Assembly (NCBI GenBank): GCA_039545295.1
Contig: BCIK01000002.1
Coordinates: 1,002,841-1,066,840, forward strand
Length of the DNA stretch: 64,000 nucleotides
Direction of reading: 5' to 3'
DNA from: Udeniomyces pyricola
Lineage: Eukaryota; Basidiomycota; Tremellomycetes; Cystofilobasidiales; Mrakiaceae
Part shown: positions 49,452-64,000 of the stretch, one piece after another
Position numbering within the stretch: the first letter of the stretch is position 1
Layout of the letters: every line of letters begins with the position of its first letter
Notes under the pieces: model-generated
What the model saw: only the letters and a program-made list of their open reading frames with translations
What the model was told of the DNA's origin: nothing
Database searches by the model: none
Position numbers and translations under genes: made by a program

Positions 49452-52400
49452 TCAATCAACCCTCATCTCTCCTTCAACTATCTGGTCCACCCCATACCCG
49501 TCCGGGTCCATCCACATCATCAGACCACAAAGCACATTCGCAAAGGCGTAGATGCGATGCAGCCATCGACTTCCAAAGATGAAGGCGGCAAAAGAGAAGA
49601 GGTAAAGCGTCGTCTGCAGGACGAGGAGGAGAGGACTGGTAGAATTAGACATGCGTGGAAGGGTAGAAGGAAAGAGAGCGAGGGTAGCGGAAGAAAATAC
49701 ACAAGTAGAGAAGAAACAATCGGTGGAGGTCAGATCGGTCAACCGTGGTGCATACTTCAGGTGAGTTTCAAGACAGAAGAGAAGAAAAAGACCGCTCTCT
49801 CCCCCCCCCCCCCCAAAAAAAAAAAGAAGGACAAAGTCGATGATGAAGATGGATACGAACGAAGTGACGATCTTCTTGTGTTTCTTCAGTTCTTCGTCTT
49901 TCGCTTCCATTCTTCCCAACGCTCCAACCCCACGGTGGCCGTCGGTTCTCCCACCGCGTATGAATCCCGCCCAAACCACTCCTACGAACCCAACAACTTG
50001 CCATACCCGATGATCTGGCCCACCCCATACTTGACGCCAATCAATCTTCTGCCAATGGATCAGATGCGTCGACCACGACCTCCCCATCGCACTGAGATCC
50101 CGGGCCCAGACGACGAGGACCATGGCGTCGAGTGGAACGAGAAGGATGAAGAGGTTCAGAATGGACATGTGGTGGTGGTGCATAGAGAGGGTTGTGGACC
50201 GAGAGATGCAGGTCAGGAAGTGGAGAGGAAGAAGAATCAGGAAGATGAGTTGTGTTGGGAGGAAAACGGTGAGGAGAGTCAAGACGATGAGGTTGGTAAG
50301 GATGAGTTTGGGACGGATCGGGGAAGATGAAGGATTAGAGCGAAGAGAAACGTTTGTCGGTGGTCGGGCCAAAGAGCTTGGAGATGACGAGGGATGAGCG
50401 AAGAAGAACGCTTCGATCTTCGAACCCATATGGACGACCGAATCGAGCAACCAAGAAACGAGCACAACGACACCGACAATGGCATAGAACAGGATCGGTA
50501 CGAGCGGTAGAAGCACAACGTGATGAACCCCAAGGAGGCTTTGGGAGATGAGAAGGACCCAAGATGGCAGAGTCATCGTTGGGTTTAAAGAGGCAGAGGT
50601 GGCGTGTGTCTGGACAATATATGCTTGAAGTATGCTCAGAAGGACGAGAGAGAGAGGAAGGAGTAATAAGGTCGACCTAGAATACAGATCTGCCGTAAGG
50701 GATAGATAAACACCTGGAAAAAAAAAGAGGGCACAAGTCGAACATCGGGTGAGAAATAGCGTTCCAGGCCTTTTATAATGTGTTCAATCGACCCTGGTGT
50801 CTAAAGTGGGTCAGATCAAGACGGACTAAGAGCAAAGCGGCATTTACCCTCTTTGCGAAAGTATCGGACCTGACTCGCCATGAGCCATCCAATGATCCCC
50901 AACGACCACGCGACAAGTGTCGATCGGTACCTCAACACCATCTTCCACGCACTCGCCTTGATGTCGAGTTCGATCCACATCTCGAGTAATTCAAGGCGAG
51001 GGCAGGCCAAAGAATGAGGACGGAGGACGGTTGGGTCAAGATAGATCTCCAAAGACAAGCCGGTGGAGCCTGACTTGGTCTGAGGAGGAAGGAATGGACT
51101 GGCACGAGAGTGAGACTGAAGGTATATGGGTAAAGCTGAGCTGGTGTATGTAACGTTGGGCGGACTATACGTTCTAATGGATGGGTTGGTCGGATAGTTC
51201 ATCTGAATTGGGTGGAAAGAGATTTCATGAGTTGTATCGTGAGGCGAGGCTGGATACGGAGAGGTGGTATGCTTAATCAGCGGAGGAAAGAGCTCTTGAG
51301 AGTCTGGTGGGCAACGCGTTAAATTCTCTTCGGTGGCCAAATACGAGAGTGTGGATGTAGTACGGAGTGCGTAAACGAGGAGGGAATGAGACAGGAGGCC
51401 GGGAAAATCGAAGCGAAACGAGATAGACGATGGGTACAAGCCGGTCCGAGCGGGGAAGCCGAAAAGGGCTCCTGAGTATAGAGAGATGGAACAGGAACAA
51501 CACGAAGGGGTCGAAAATGAACACAAGAGATCATCAAGGTTTAAGTGTCAAATCACACAGAGTTTGGTACATACGGAACATGCTCGAAGGAATTGTGGCG
51601 ACCCCAGGTCCTGAATCCTGGAGCGTACCAATCCCCCAGCCAGCCATGACGCCCTCTCCCGCAAGAACAACGATAGACTCTCCCTCACCCTCTACGTGTA
51701 GAGGAGCCGAGTTGATGAACCACATCCCCTCGTTATCATCGACTCCGCGGGTACGTTTCAACTGTTTTGATGGAGGAAGCATCTCAAGATGCTTGATTGG
51801 CATGGGGCGGCATGCATCGAAAGTAGTTTGTTCGCCGACGGACGATCGAGACCGACAGATGTAGACAGATAAAGCAGCCGGAGCGTCAGACAGAAGATGG
51901 TCGTGGAGTTGTCGTTGACTGATGGGGCTCGACGAGAGGAGGGAGAAAAAGACGGCATTCTGAGATTGGGGAACGGGAAAGGCGTATAAATGAGGCGACG
52001 TGGAGATGCTGAACCGGCCGGTCTGGCGAACCTCACTGAGCTCGTTCGGATGGGAAGCGACCAGCCGTTGCTCCGAAAAGCTTTTGGTATCAATCAAGAT
52101 AGGAATCTCCGGTCCAAGCAACCACCGCTGAGCCACCTTAAGTCTCGCCTCACGCTCCGACCCCCCTACGCCGTTTCCGATATCGAGCAGCGCTCTCGCA
52201 ACGCGCCATCGGACCTGATGGCACCATACCATACTCTCATGGTCTACTCCCGTCCAAGCGCCCTTGAGTCCACTCGTGAACACCCCGAGACCGTGTGTGG
52301 GCGGAATTTCGGACGAGGAGAGAGCGCACGCATCCGAGGCGAGCGTCGGGTCTGGTGAGCCGCCACACAACGAGACGAGAAGCGTCTCAGAAATTGGATG

Positions 52401-53433
52401 GGACGTATTTTGTAGGTTAGAGAGGGACCAAGTGCGATGGACGGCGTCGTAAACACTATCGATGGTGCTGTCGAGTGGAACGGGGGGGAGTCGATGCGGG
52501 GTCGAGAGAGTGAGGATCGTTTGCACCAAACTGAGCTTGTCGTATGGCAGATTAGAGAGAGCGTGACGAGCGACGACACCGCCCATGGAGTGACCGAGGA
52601 GAATGACAGATGTTGGGCGGGATGCTGAGGGGAGATGGTCATACACGGAAAGGATGTGCGGGATGGCGCACGCGACGTATTGGGATTGCGCGAGAAGGGT
52701 TGGGCCATGAAAGGCAGAGAGAGCCTCATTGAAGTCGACTATTGCGCAGACACACGAGAGATCGAGGCACACGTGGGTTGAAACAGACAGAGAAAAAGAA
52801 GAAGAAGACAGAACAGAGCTGAGTTGTATCAGTACGTTGGATTGGGGGAGAAATGCCGCGCAGCAGCGCAGCAGACAGGCGAAAAATGAAAACACCCTCA
52901 AAGCGGACGGGGGAGGATATGTGAAAACAAAATAGCCAACCGACCGGTGAAAACGTCCAATGGGTTTTTAACCCCCAATGACTGTAGGCCTTGATCGCGG
53001 ACGAACGGCTCCCGCCAATACTGTCTTGAAGCAGACGACGCAATCGACCGAGCCTGCATCATGCTGCCGGCATTGCCGGGAATGTACAGGACAGGGATCC
53101 CGTCTGGCTTGAACCGCGGAGCCTACGTTTCAGCACGTCTACGTACGACACGGCGGAGTTGAGATATCTGAAGATAAGACTCACCGTCCGATCAGCATCC
53201 CAGCCTGCTTCCCGGTAGAGAAAGAGTTCGTACTTGTCGGCCAGCGGAGTGACGGACGCGTTGAGGGAGGTGATGTGGAGGTATGAGGGCGACATGTATG
53301 CCATCTGGCATGCCTGGCGGGACAGAGCGGGCGATGCGTTGTGGATGGAGGAAGAGTATAAAAGGAAGAGCGAGAGGAGCACCAGGGGTAGCACGGCGGG
53401 GAAGAAATGCATTCTCATTGCTGGGTGGACCAT
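49452..53433 (-). CDS. BST1: BST1/PGAP1-type GPI inositol-deacylase, about 1129 aa
   Basis: Six exons on minus: 53433-53185, 53122-52945, 52738-51557, 51468-50848, 50713-49857 and 49754-49452. An N-terminal membrane anchor (AVLPLVLLSLFLLY) is followed by the lipase domain: GIPVLYIPGNAGSMMQARSI, VDFNEALSAFHG and LLGHSMGGVVARHAL with Ser193 as nucleophile. A lumenal region and a set of C-terminal helices follow (LISQSLLGVHHVVLLPLVPI and others). In the ER the enzyme removes the acyl chain from the inositol of GPI anchors, a step needed for efficient export and quality control of GPI proteins. The exon 3-4 junction is the weakest part: I used donor GTGATT and acceptor CAGGAG to keep frame. The last intron contains a T/G homopolymer pair, and the frame would also stay open without splicing it. 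Confidence 0.85.
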
Positions 53434-53774
53434 GTTGCATGGGACCAGCACGATGGGAGAGGACTCGACGACGATGGACGTTGAGGCCGGTGATGCGTAT
53501 GGATTTGGCTGGACTCTCACGCTGGACTTGATCTAGGCAAATCCAGACCCGGTTTGTTTCAAGCGGATGAAAATCATTGATCCTTCAGCTCAACCATCCC
53601 ACTCACGCGTCCTCATCGAACACATAGCGATACAACACACATATATATATATTCAAAGTAAAATAGTCGAAAACGAAGAAAACTAAAGCGGCCGAAGCCA
53701 GAATGGATGACATCATCTGCTGTCCAAGCTACGCGCATAAAACACAACGCCGGCTTCGTCCCACAACACCGCTC
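53434..53774. other. Short region 5' of the deacylase gene and 3' of H3
   Basis: Both neighbours are on minus, so this holds the deacylase promoter and the H3 3' UTR. A TATATATATAT run lies near 53641. No stem-loop of the animal histone type was recognised. Confidence 0.4.
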
Positions 53775-54997
<1,223 letters not shown>

Positions 54998-55025
54998 ATG
55001 TCTGGACGAGGAAAAGGAGGAAAAG
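54998..55025 (+). pseudogene. Truncated left copy of histone H4 (assembly break)
   Basis: Only the first 28 bases of H4 (encoding MSGRGKGGK) are present before the N run begins at 55026. It is the same sequence as the start of the complete H4 at 56038. It is best seen as the end of a contig, not a real broken gene. Confidence 0.9.
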
Positions 55026-55125
55026 NNNNNNNNNNNNNNNNNNNNNNNNNNNNNNNNNNNNNNNNNNNNNNNNNNNNNNNNNNNNNNNNNNNNNNNNNNN
55101 NNNNNNNNNNNNNNNNNNNNNNNNN
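55026..55125. other. Assembly gap, exactly 100 N
   Basis: One hundred consecutive N. The round length is the usual convention for a gap of unknown size placed between contigs during scaffolding. Confidence 0.99.
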
Positions 55126-56715
<1,590 letters not shown>

Positions 56716-57076
56716 ACGGTCATCGACTGTACCCATATTATTTTGCCTCGTTTTCTTTTTGTTTTCTCGGGTTCGGCTTGATGACGCTACGACAGATCTT
56801 ATGACGCTATTTCCACATTGACGCGAAAGATGGAAGGAAGCAAGCAAAGAAAAACAATCGAGAATGAGCCTAAAAGCGTCGGCCTGTTTATTATTTAGCG
56901 TTCGTTGATCGTTGGCCAATTCCCTTTGAGTTTGCAACATCTGCACCAGCCGGCATCGAATATCGACCGGTTTGCTTTCCCTCGTGGTGATAGCGACCTC
57001 CCCCCCTGCATTTCCGGTGCCCTCGCATCGTGTCGTATCGTATCCCATCTCATCCCATCCCATCTTCCCCTCTAAC
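56716..57076. other. Intergenic region between H4 and the GT90 gene
   Basis: H4 3' UTR plus the promoter and leader of the next gene. Repeated CCCATC/TCGTATC words lie near 57030-57065. No gene was recognised. Confidence 0.45.
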
Positions 57077-59399
57077 ATGGCATCCTCCTCATCCTGGCGT
57101 CCTCCCACTCAGACCGGAACGCCTTCCCCTTCCGAACCCTCCACGCCTTCCTCCGAAGCAGCCTTCCCCCCCGGCCCCACTCGCCACCTTCGAGCCGATT
57201 ACTATCCTCCTTCCCCCTCCCTCGCCTCTCAATTTCACCCCCATGCCCAAGCCTTGCCGGGAGGGACTGCCCCTGGCTCATTTTCTACCATCCTCTCCCG
57301 TCGTCGAAAGCGATATCTCTATCTCGTGCTAGCCATCGCTGCCTTGCTCGGTATCTGGGTCTTTGATGTCGCGCCCACCGTCGACACCATCCGCCAAGTC
57401 GTCCATCGACCGACAGCAGGAATCTCAAACCTCGGTTCAAACACGACTGAGGGAAGTTTCTGGAAGAGTTGGCTTGGAGCTGGCTCAACTTTGGACGAGG
57501 CAGAGATGATCAACTTGGAGCTTGCCGAGGAAGCGCTTAGGCAAGGCACCAGCCACGACGGTGAGCGACCGTCCTGCCAACCAGGGCCGACACGTCCAGT
57601 CTACACGCGACGAAGCCCCATCCGCTGCTGTCACATCATTGCCATACTCATCATGCTTTTCACCATCGACATGCTTGTCTTCACCATCCCGTCCCCACAG
57701 AGTCGTCTTCCCATCCAGCGCCTAAACCGGCTTCACCTCTCAAGCCGCCTCACAAGGTTCTCCCTCCTGCTCCGCCCGGTCGTCACCCCATAGACAACGG
57801 GCTCCTGCACGTCGACCTCTCCCTGCCCATCTCCAAACACCCTATCCATCAGCTCATCTCCGATGCCAAGCTCGAATGGGCCGCTAAGCAGAAGAGGCAG
57901 AGTAAAACTCTCGGGGAAGCTGTCAAGGAGTACGCCAAGAGGAATGGAGGAAAGCGACCGCCAAAAGGATTCGACAAATGGTGGGCATTTATGCAGTGCG
58001 TATCTTTCACTTTCTGAACTAATGAGTATAGCGTATTCCTACAAAGTTAGCATTGTATATTCACAAACGTCACGCTACGTTTCAATCACGGACCTGACCC
58101 TCTCTGACTTTTCGCACTTACCTTGTGCAACACGTGATTCTTACTCCATTTGGCCCTCTCCAGAGAACACAAAGTTCCACTCGTCGACGAATATGACCTC
58201 ATCATGCGCGATCTCAAGCCGTTCCAAGCGTATTCGCCTCATGCTCTCCGAGACGAGATCAAGGCCATGTCCAGTTGGGCCGGGACTTATGTTCTTTCAG
58301 TGAAAGATGGCAAGGCAGCTTCAGCTATGTGAATAGCCCTCAACTCGTTACTTCCCGCATGCACCAACAAGAAGAAAAACTGATGCTGAAAGTTCTGTGC
58401 CCTGCGTCGTATAGTCGAAACTTTGATAGCTCAAGTATCGAGGGCGCGAACGATCGAGTCGAAGGACAAATTAGCCTCATCGAAGAGATCGTCAGGTGGC
58501 TTCCGGACTTTGATGCCATCTTCAATATTCAGTCAGTAATAACAACGCCGCGATGAACCTGTTGTTACGAATTCAGAATCAACAAAAAAGTGCTTTGAGG
58601 CCGAGGCTCATCTACTTTCTTACTTGAATGCTCTTCTTCATCCCTCCTGCCCCTTAGCGATACCCCTGTCTCATTCGTTTCGGCTGCCCACAAGACGGAA
58701 CTGGAAGAACTGATAGCAGATGGAGAATGTGCGTTGAACTAGTCAGGCATGATACAGTCTAACCCTTCGTACGTCTTCCTGACGGTTTTGTTCATGCTAT
58801 CTCGCTCAACTCTGCTTTCTGGGCATCTTCTTCCTCATAACCTTCACTCCCCAGACTTTGACCCCGACGAGGAAGCCGACCGATCCTTTTCCACCTGGGG
58901 TGCGGCTTGTCCGATCCACACCCCACTTCACACTCTTCACCCTGTCCTCGGCTCTGATCCCTCCTCGATGCTCCCTAACCTCACCCTCCTTGCTGCCCCT
59001 TACACCCCGCCGGACATCCTCGTTGATCCCGAACTCAAAACCTTCATCTCTTCCCACACTCACAACATGGACCTCTGCTACCATCCGGAGTTAATCAACC
59101 TCCACGGTATGACGAGCGGAACGAGACCTCAGCCCCAGGCTCAGTTGAGACCCGTATTCAGCTTGAGCCGAACTGGGTTGCATAGTGACATCTTGGTGAT
59201 TCCCACGGAGCAGTGGGGAGAGAAGCACCCGAACGATGTCGTCCCGTGGGAAAAGAAGTGGCAAAAGAAATTACTTTGGGTATGTGTACTTTTCATGTTC
59301 GTCTCTGGATCGTTGGGTGACTTTTGATTACCAGATATATGGTTGCTAACGGGTAACGCTCAAACGCCTTTGCGACGCATGCGCTGTCTGTTTTTTTTT

Positions 59400-59432
<33 letters not shown>

Positions 59433-61162
59433 CTCGTCGTCTGCTTCCAGCGAGGCCGCAATACTGGAGCCTTCTACTCCAAGGACACTCCCTGGCGGAC
59501 ATTCCATCGCTCCCGTCTCGCCGCGATGGCTTCTTCAACTATCAACGAAACCATCTGTGTCCTCCCCGCCCCTCTTGCCGATCCGGTCAACGCACAATCC
59601 CCCGCCACTCTCAAAGAGAGCCTCGTTCGCGTCGAGGAGGGCACCATGAATGATCGATTGATGGATATTGGGCTGGCGTATGAACCGACTCGTACGTGAT
59701 GCAGCATAGTTTGATTTTCCGCTTGTGATTTGTTGCACCGCTTACTGTCAACGTCGAGTTGTATATTGAACCGCCCTCCTTCCCCCTTGCCCCCCCCCCC
59801 TCCCCTTTCCCACTTTGAATTATTTTTGAAAATTGTCTTATCTCTTCTGGACGATTCTGCAGAGTGCTCGATCGACGGTACGCAGGATGTTTCTCGCCTT
59901 CGTCCTCGGTCTTTCCTTCTTCTTCTTTTTTTTGCACGCTGTTTGCTGATTTTTCCCTTTCAATGACGATGTTTTCTGGAAAACCTACATCGCATTCTCC
60001 TTTCTTATATAGACGGAACTTGCGATCAAATCATGAAGGAACTTACCTTCCGCCCCGTTCGATCCTTTGACGAGGAAAATTTCTATCAATACATCTTGGA
60101 TGTCGTGAGTTTCGGTTCTTCCGAATACGTGGTCGACATCAATTCTTCTTTTCTTTTCTTTTTCTTCTTTTCTTGTACCCTTGCTGATGTCGTGCTTGTG
60201 ATCTTGGTTTTCTTTATATCATAGGACGGTAACTCGTAAGTATATTGACATTCATCTATATATCCTCTCTGTCTCAATCTTTTCCCGAACCTCAATTCCC
60301 TGTTATGCCATATCTGACCTGTTCTTTTTTTTTTCTGTCTTCTCATCATATGTCATCATCAGCTGGTCTGCCCGCTTCAAGCGTCTCCTCTCCACCGGAT
60401 CTCTCATCCTCAAATCGACCATCTTCCCCGAATGGTGGAACGACCGCATCCAGCCTTGGGTCCATTACGTTCCCGTTAAAGTCGGCTACGGCGACTTGTA
60501 TGACATCATGACATTTGTAAGATTTTTCTCCTGTCCTCCTTTGATTTTCGAGATATTATATACATTGGACGAGTGGCCTTTGTGCATGTCATCCAATGAC
60601 TCTCTTGCTTTTACATAAATCCCCCCCCCCTCCCACCCGTCTCGTCCCTATGTCCCCGGTCGCTTTGATCCGTGTCTATTTTACTTCAACCATCAGTTCC
60701 AAGGAGACGAAATTACCGGGCACAAAGGCGAGCAAGCCCTAGCTCAGGAGATCGCTAAAGCAGGTTACGAGTGGTCTCTTTGGAGTTGGCGAAAGATTGA
60801 CATGGTCAGTTACCCTTTTGTCCTCTTCGGTCTCCATGGATGACGTGCTTAAACTCAGAGAGAGAGAGAGAGCCACGATTTGATGTTGGACCTACATTGC
60901 TCTTCTTTTCTGATGACCAGACTGCGTATATGTTCCGACTCTACCTCGAATGGGTAAGTCCATCGATCGTTTCATCGCTTGTTGCGCAATACTTGTATAT
61001 CTATTTGTTCTGACCGAGCGACGGATTCATTGCCTTCCCTTGATGTTGGGTCTACCTCGCTCTCGGCTCTCGGATCCTCTTCTTTCTCTCTCTACTTCCA
61101 CAACAAAGGCCCGACTATACGCCCTTGACCGCTCAGATATGGATTACATCCATCCAGAATAA
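57077..61162 (+). CDS. CAP10-type GT90 glycosyltransferase, 754 aa
   Basis: Fourteen exons: 57077-57560, 57701-57995, 58164-58328, 58415-58531, 58658-58728, 58855-59279, 59451-59691, 59863-59877, 60013-60104, 60225-60235 (11 nt), 60363-60516, 60697-60804, 60921-60953 and 61109-61162. All phases agree. A type II membrane protein: about 75 disordered cytosolic residues, one helix at 79-97 (RYLYLVLAIAALLGIWVFD), then the lumenal CAP10 domain. Visible motifs are KGFDKWWAF, VRWLPDFDAIFNIHDTP, LLWRGRNTGAFYSKD, RPVRSFDEENFYQYILDVDG, SWSARFKRLLSTGSLILK, WVHYVPVKVGYGDLYDIM and EWSLWSWRKIDMTAYMFRLY. The family includes Cryptococcus CAP10 and beta-xylosyltransferases acting on capsule and wall glycans in the Golgi. 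Donor and acceptor sugars cannot be read from sequence. Confidence 0.93.
59401..59432. repeat. T32 homopolymer in a GT90 intron
   Basis: Run of 32 T forming the polypyrimidine tract of the intron before exon 7 of the GT90 gene. Length may be inexact because such runs sequence poorly. Confidence 0.85.
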
Positions 61163-62646
61163 AGGAAATACGCTAGGCCCTTACGTCGCTCACCCTGCTA
61201 GCTGGAACTTTTATCTTATCTTATATTCTTTTCTTTTATGTTTGCATGACTTCATCCCCATCAACGTCATCTCGTCATCTCTCTCCTCTAGCCTACGGTG
61301 TTCCTTCTGCTTTTATACGCCATCCTGCTAGCATTTTTTTTTCTCTCTCTCTTTCCTTACTTCTCATCCTTTGTCATCTCATCGTTATTTGGGGTTCAAT
61401 TCATTCCTGGTTATTATCATTATCATTTTTCCAAGTCTCTGCACGCGCGGGAACGTAGTACTTTCTGTATCGCTTCAACGTGTGTTCGCTTACCCTCCCC
61501 TCCCCTTTCCTCCTTAAGCTCCTCCCTTTCCTTCTCTCCTTTCCTTCCCCCTTCATCTACTTGACGTTCTCTGTCCCATTCTTCTACATCCGTTCCGTTC
61601 TTTTCTTCTTCTTCTTCTTTCTTCTCCAATTTGTTCTTTTGGGGTTTGTTCCTTCTCTCGCCCTTCCTGTCGTCAGGTCGAGAGAAGTGGTGGTGGCAGG
61701 AAAAGGAGGGGGTGGGAAGGGGTGGGGGGGGGGGGGAAGCGAAAGGGAATCTCCCTCATGCGCCCGGTGGTTGGGTTTTCGTTTTTTCTTCTTCTTCTTC
61801 TCCTTTCGGGTCTGCCTTTTTTTTCTTTCTTTTCTTTCTTTTCTTTTTCTTTTTTCAAATGCTTGCTCATCTTACTGTCTTAGCTGTCCTCTGGTATCAA
61901 TCTGGCTTTCTCACCCCCTCTTGCCCTCCACCTCCCCGGCCGGCCCCTGGAGCGAGATTTCCAGCTTGGATGATGACCGCGTCTTATCTTTGATGATCCA
62001 GCGTTTCACACCATCGCTTATATATTCACCCGGCGGGAGAGTGGAGGGGGGAGGGGGGGAGGAGGGGAAGAATCAAAAGTGGCATGTCAGAATCCGGGCC
62101 TATGAAAACCCGTTGATTCAAAGAATCGATTCCTTTTTCAAAATCATAATCATAATGATAAATAAAAAAAAACACAACATCAAAGAGACAACTCCATTTG
62201 ACCTGTCAATCATAGCCTATGCTGCTCATCTCGCTTTTCGAAAGCCACGTCCGATGTCAACTATCGCTTTTCCCCCCGAAATAAGTGATATCCCCAAACG
62301 ACCTGATCTTGTTCGTCGGGCCCACGACCTACTGCACGGGGGAGAGAGAAAAAAGAGCGAAAGGTCTCACAAGATGACAGACATACAAGAAAGGACTGAA
62401 AACCGGGAAGACTCTACTGTAGTGATGATTGATCAGTCAGCTGACCCAGGAAAGAGCAAGGCCGAAAGAAGACAAAAAGAGAAAGAAAAAAGGGAGAGAG
62501 TAAAGAGAAGGGGGGGGGGGAGTTGATAAGAAAGAAAAAAAAAGTCTAGGTTCTTCCACCCCCTCTTCCCCCCATCCCCTGCCCCGTCCCCTTCCCCTTC
62601 CCCTTCCCGTTGTCCCATTCTTTCGGATCACCAGAGGTCAAGCTTT
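61163..62646. other. Low-complexity convergent intergenic region
   Basis: C/T-rich for several hundred bases (about 61480-61860), with G runs near 61725, then A/G-rich near 62340-62550. A 348-codon open frame here is made of these simple sequences and has no family features, so I do not call it a gene. Confidence 0.55.
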
Positions 62647-63466
62647 TCAACCCTTCTCCTTACCAGCGTCTCCATCGGGTCCCTGACTCGACGAGGATCC
62701 TCCGCCCAAACCCCAAAGGCCCGCAACGACTCCCCCACCTCCACTATCCTTCTTCTTAGGCGTCACTGGTTTCCCACCTAGACTACTAGCTGCATTTCCT
62801 CCTCCTCCACCACCACCACCGAGAGTGCTCCAGAAGCTCGACGATGAAGATCGTTGCTTCGATTCGGCCGATTCCTGGGAGAGTTCGGCGTAGAGGACTT
62901 TGTACCGGACGAGCTCGTTCTCCATCTCTTCGCGTTCGATCTTGGACATGACGAGTTGTTTGACAATGGCGCAGCTGGAAGAGGGAGGTGGCGAAGGAGG
63001 AGAGGAAGATGGGTAGAGCGAAAAAAAGAAGGGAAAAAAAAAAAAAGAAGAATCCAGACAAAGGAGACGAAGGGAAGACGAGTTCGAAGCAGGCGATCAG
63101 TCGAGGCACATGATCCAAAGTTCACTCTCGCACAACCGGGTACTCAAATACCAAATAAGGATAGCTACAACCAGGATGTTGTTGGTGAAACAACCTGGGA
63201 GGAAGGGGCTGTCAATACATACTGCTCCGTGTTTAGCTGGGCTAACGATGACTCGAGCTGCTTGACCTGAGTGCTCAAATTTCGGTTCGCTGTCCGGAGC
63301 GTGTCGACCTCGATGGCGTGGGCATTGCGAGCACGGCAAATCTCATCCCATTCGGCCGTGTAACCGTCGAGTTGGAAGGGCGTTCTATTGCGAAATCGCG
63401 CAAGCAGTGCAAGTAAGAAAAGAGGGAGTAGGAAGGCCAGAGGAAAAGGGGCGTTGGAATGAAGTG

Positions 63467-63500
<34 letters not shown>

Positions 63501-64000
63501 GAAACGAAATTAGTGTCGTTGGAGCCGATGCGGACCTTCTTGAGCACGAGTTCGTAAGATGAAAGAATCAGACGGAAGGCGTAGCTGTGAGGAAGACGAG
63601 ATGGAATACGTTACATTCTGACGCTGAACGCATCCCGCACGAAGTCATCTGCCAGCCATGTCTCATCTGCCTCATCTGATCCTTCGTCATGTGGCGTCGG
63701 GATGGCTCCCTCCGAGGAAGAAGTCGGAACCTGTACAAGAAGGGATGATATTGAGGTAAATGATCCCACTCTATACTGAAACCTTGCTATCACGTCGTCA
63801 TTATAATGCAGAAAATTAATTGAGACGGGGGAGGGGGGAGGGGGGGGGGGAGACTGGATGCACCTTGTAGCTATCGAACAGTTTGGTCTGTAGAAACTTC
63901 ATGATACCCTCAAATTCCAAAGATAAGAGTTGCTCTTCGGATTTAATGAGGATAGCAATGGCAAATCTGAAAACAGCCTCGATGCCTTCTGCAAAGACTG
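62647..64000 (-). CDS. Gyp5/EVI5-like TBC-domain Rab GTPase-activating protein, 3' part
   Basis: Minus strand; the 5' end lies beyond the window. Exons seen are 64000-63864, 63730-63615, 63584-63536, 63384-63223 and 62974-62647. The first holds the end of the TBC domain (EAVFRFAIAILIKSEEQLLS, then FEGIMKFLQTKLFDSYK). It is followed by an acidic linker, the helix YAFRLILSSYELVLKK, and a coiled coil rich in Arg, Asn, Glu and Leu (TLRTANRNLSTQVKQLESSL, KIEREEMENELVRYKVLYAE). A Gly/Ser-rich tail ends the protein. TBC proteins of this type stimulate GTP hydrolysis by Rab GTPases in Golgi or exocytic traffic. The junction between the third and fourth exons listed does not phase with the sites I can see and is unresolved. 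Confidence 0.8.
63467..63499. repeat. A33 homopolymer in a TBC-gene intron
   Basis: Run of 33 A; a T tract in the sense direction of the minus-strand gene. It lies in the intron whose flanking exons do not phase. Confidence 0.85.

Noticed and set aside
49557..50330. 257-codon open frame on plus within the GPI deacylase gene
   Set aside because: Lys/Glu/Arg-rich antisense shadow of the membrane-helix exons.
61480..62526. 348-codon open frame, plus strand
   Set aside because: It is made of C/T-rich then A/G-rich simple sequence, translates to Phe/Ser then Lys/Glu runs, and has no family resemblance or splice support.

Overview
The window is nuclear DNA of an intron-dense basidiomycete fungus, most probably a tremellomycetous (Cryptococcus/Kwoniella-like) yeast. 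This placing rests on short introns (about 40-150 nt), many micro-exons, heavy use of CGA for arginine, a CAP10-type GT90 glycosyltransferase and a DUF6534 membrane protein. It is inferred, not proven. No CRISPR, bacterial operon, transposase or phage signal was seen, and I could not recognise a tRNA or rRNA gene.

Twenty gene models were built by hand from reading frame, GT/AG sites and exon phase. Nearly all phase exactly. Left to right: a Ser/Pro-rich unknown (+, 0.4-2.9 kb); an FSH1-type serine hydrolase (-, 4.1-5.8); a gene-poor 2.8 kb with a GATCTGAG word cluster; an EBP-type sterol isomerase (+, 8.6-10.4); a secreted CAP/PR-1 protein (+, 11.6-13.1); a maltose-acetyltransferase-like hexapeptide enzyme (-, 13.5-15.0); a DUF1349 protein (+, 15.9-17.0). 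Then come three membrane transporters in a row on +: an NCS1 nucleobase/allantoin-type permease (17.7-20.7), an anion:cation-symporter MFS protein (21.9-24.9) and a PRM10/ThrE-type exporter (25.6-29.6).

The middle holds a DUF6534 seven-helix protein (-, 30.2-32.8), an acidic disordered unknown (-, 34.6-36.4), a UBR7/Mlo2-type UBR-box and PHD protein (+, 37.2-39.7), an unrecognised five-exon gene (-, 40.7-42.1) and a 24-exon NHA1-type Na+/H+ antiporter (-, 42.6-46.9).

The right third holds an endonuclease V-like protein that has lost catalytic residues (+, 47.5-49.2), a BST1/PGAP1 GPI inositol-deacylase (-, 49.5-53.4), a divergent histone H3-H4 pair (53.8-56.7), a CAP10/GT90 glycosyltransferase (+, 57.1-61.2) and the 3' part of a Gyp5/EVI5-like TBC Rab-GAP (-, 62.6 to the edge). 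The histone locus is interrupted by a 100-N gap flanked by 940-bp identical copies, which looks like an uncollapsed contig overlap.

The genes are mostly housekeeping (chromatin, GPI-anchor maturation, ion and nutrient transport, sterol and capsule/wall synthesis, trafficking). They do not form an obvious single pathway. The most unusual points are a candidate 2-nt exon in the DUF1349 gene, the endonuclease V pseudoenzyme and the five-exon orphan gene.
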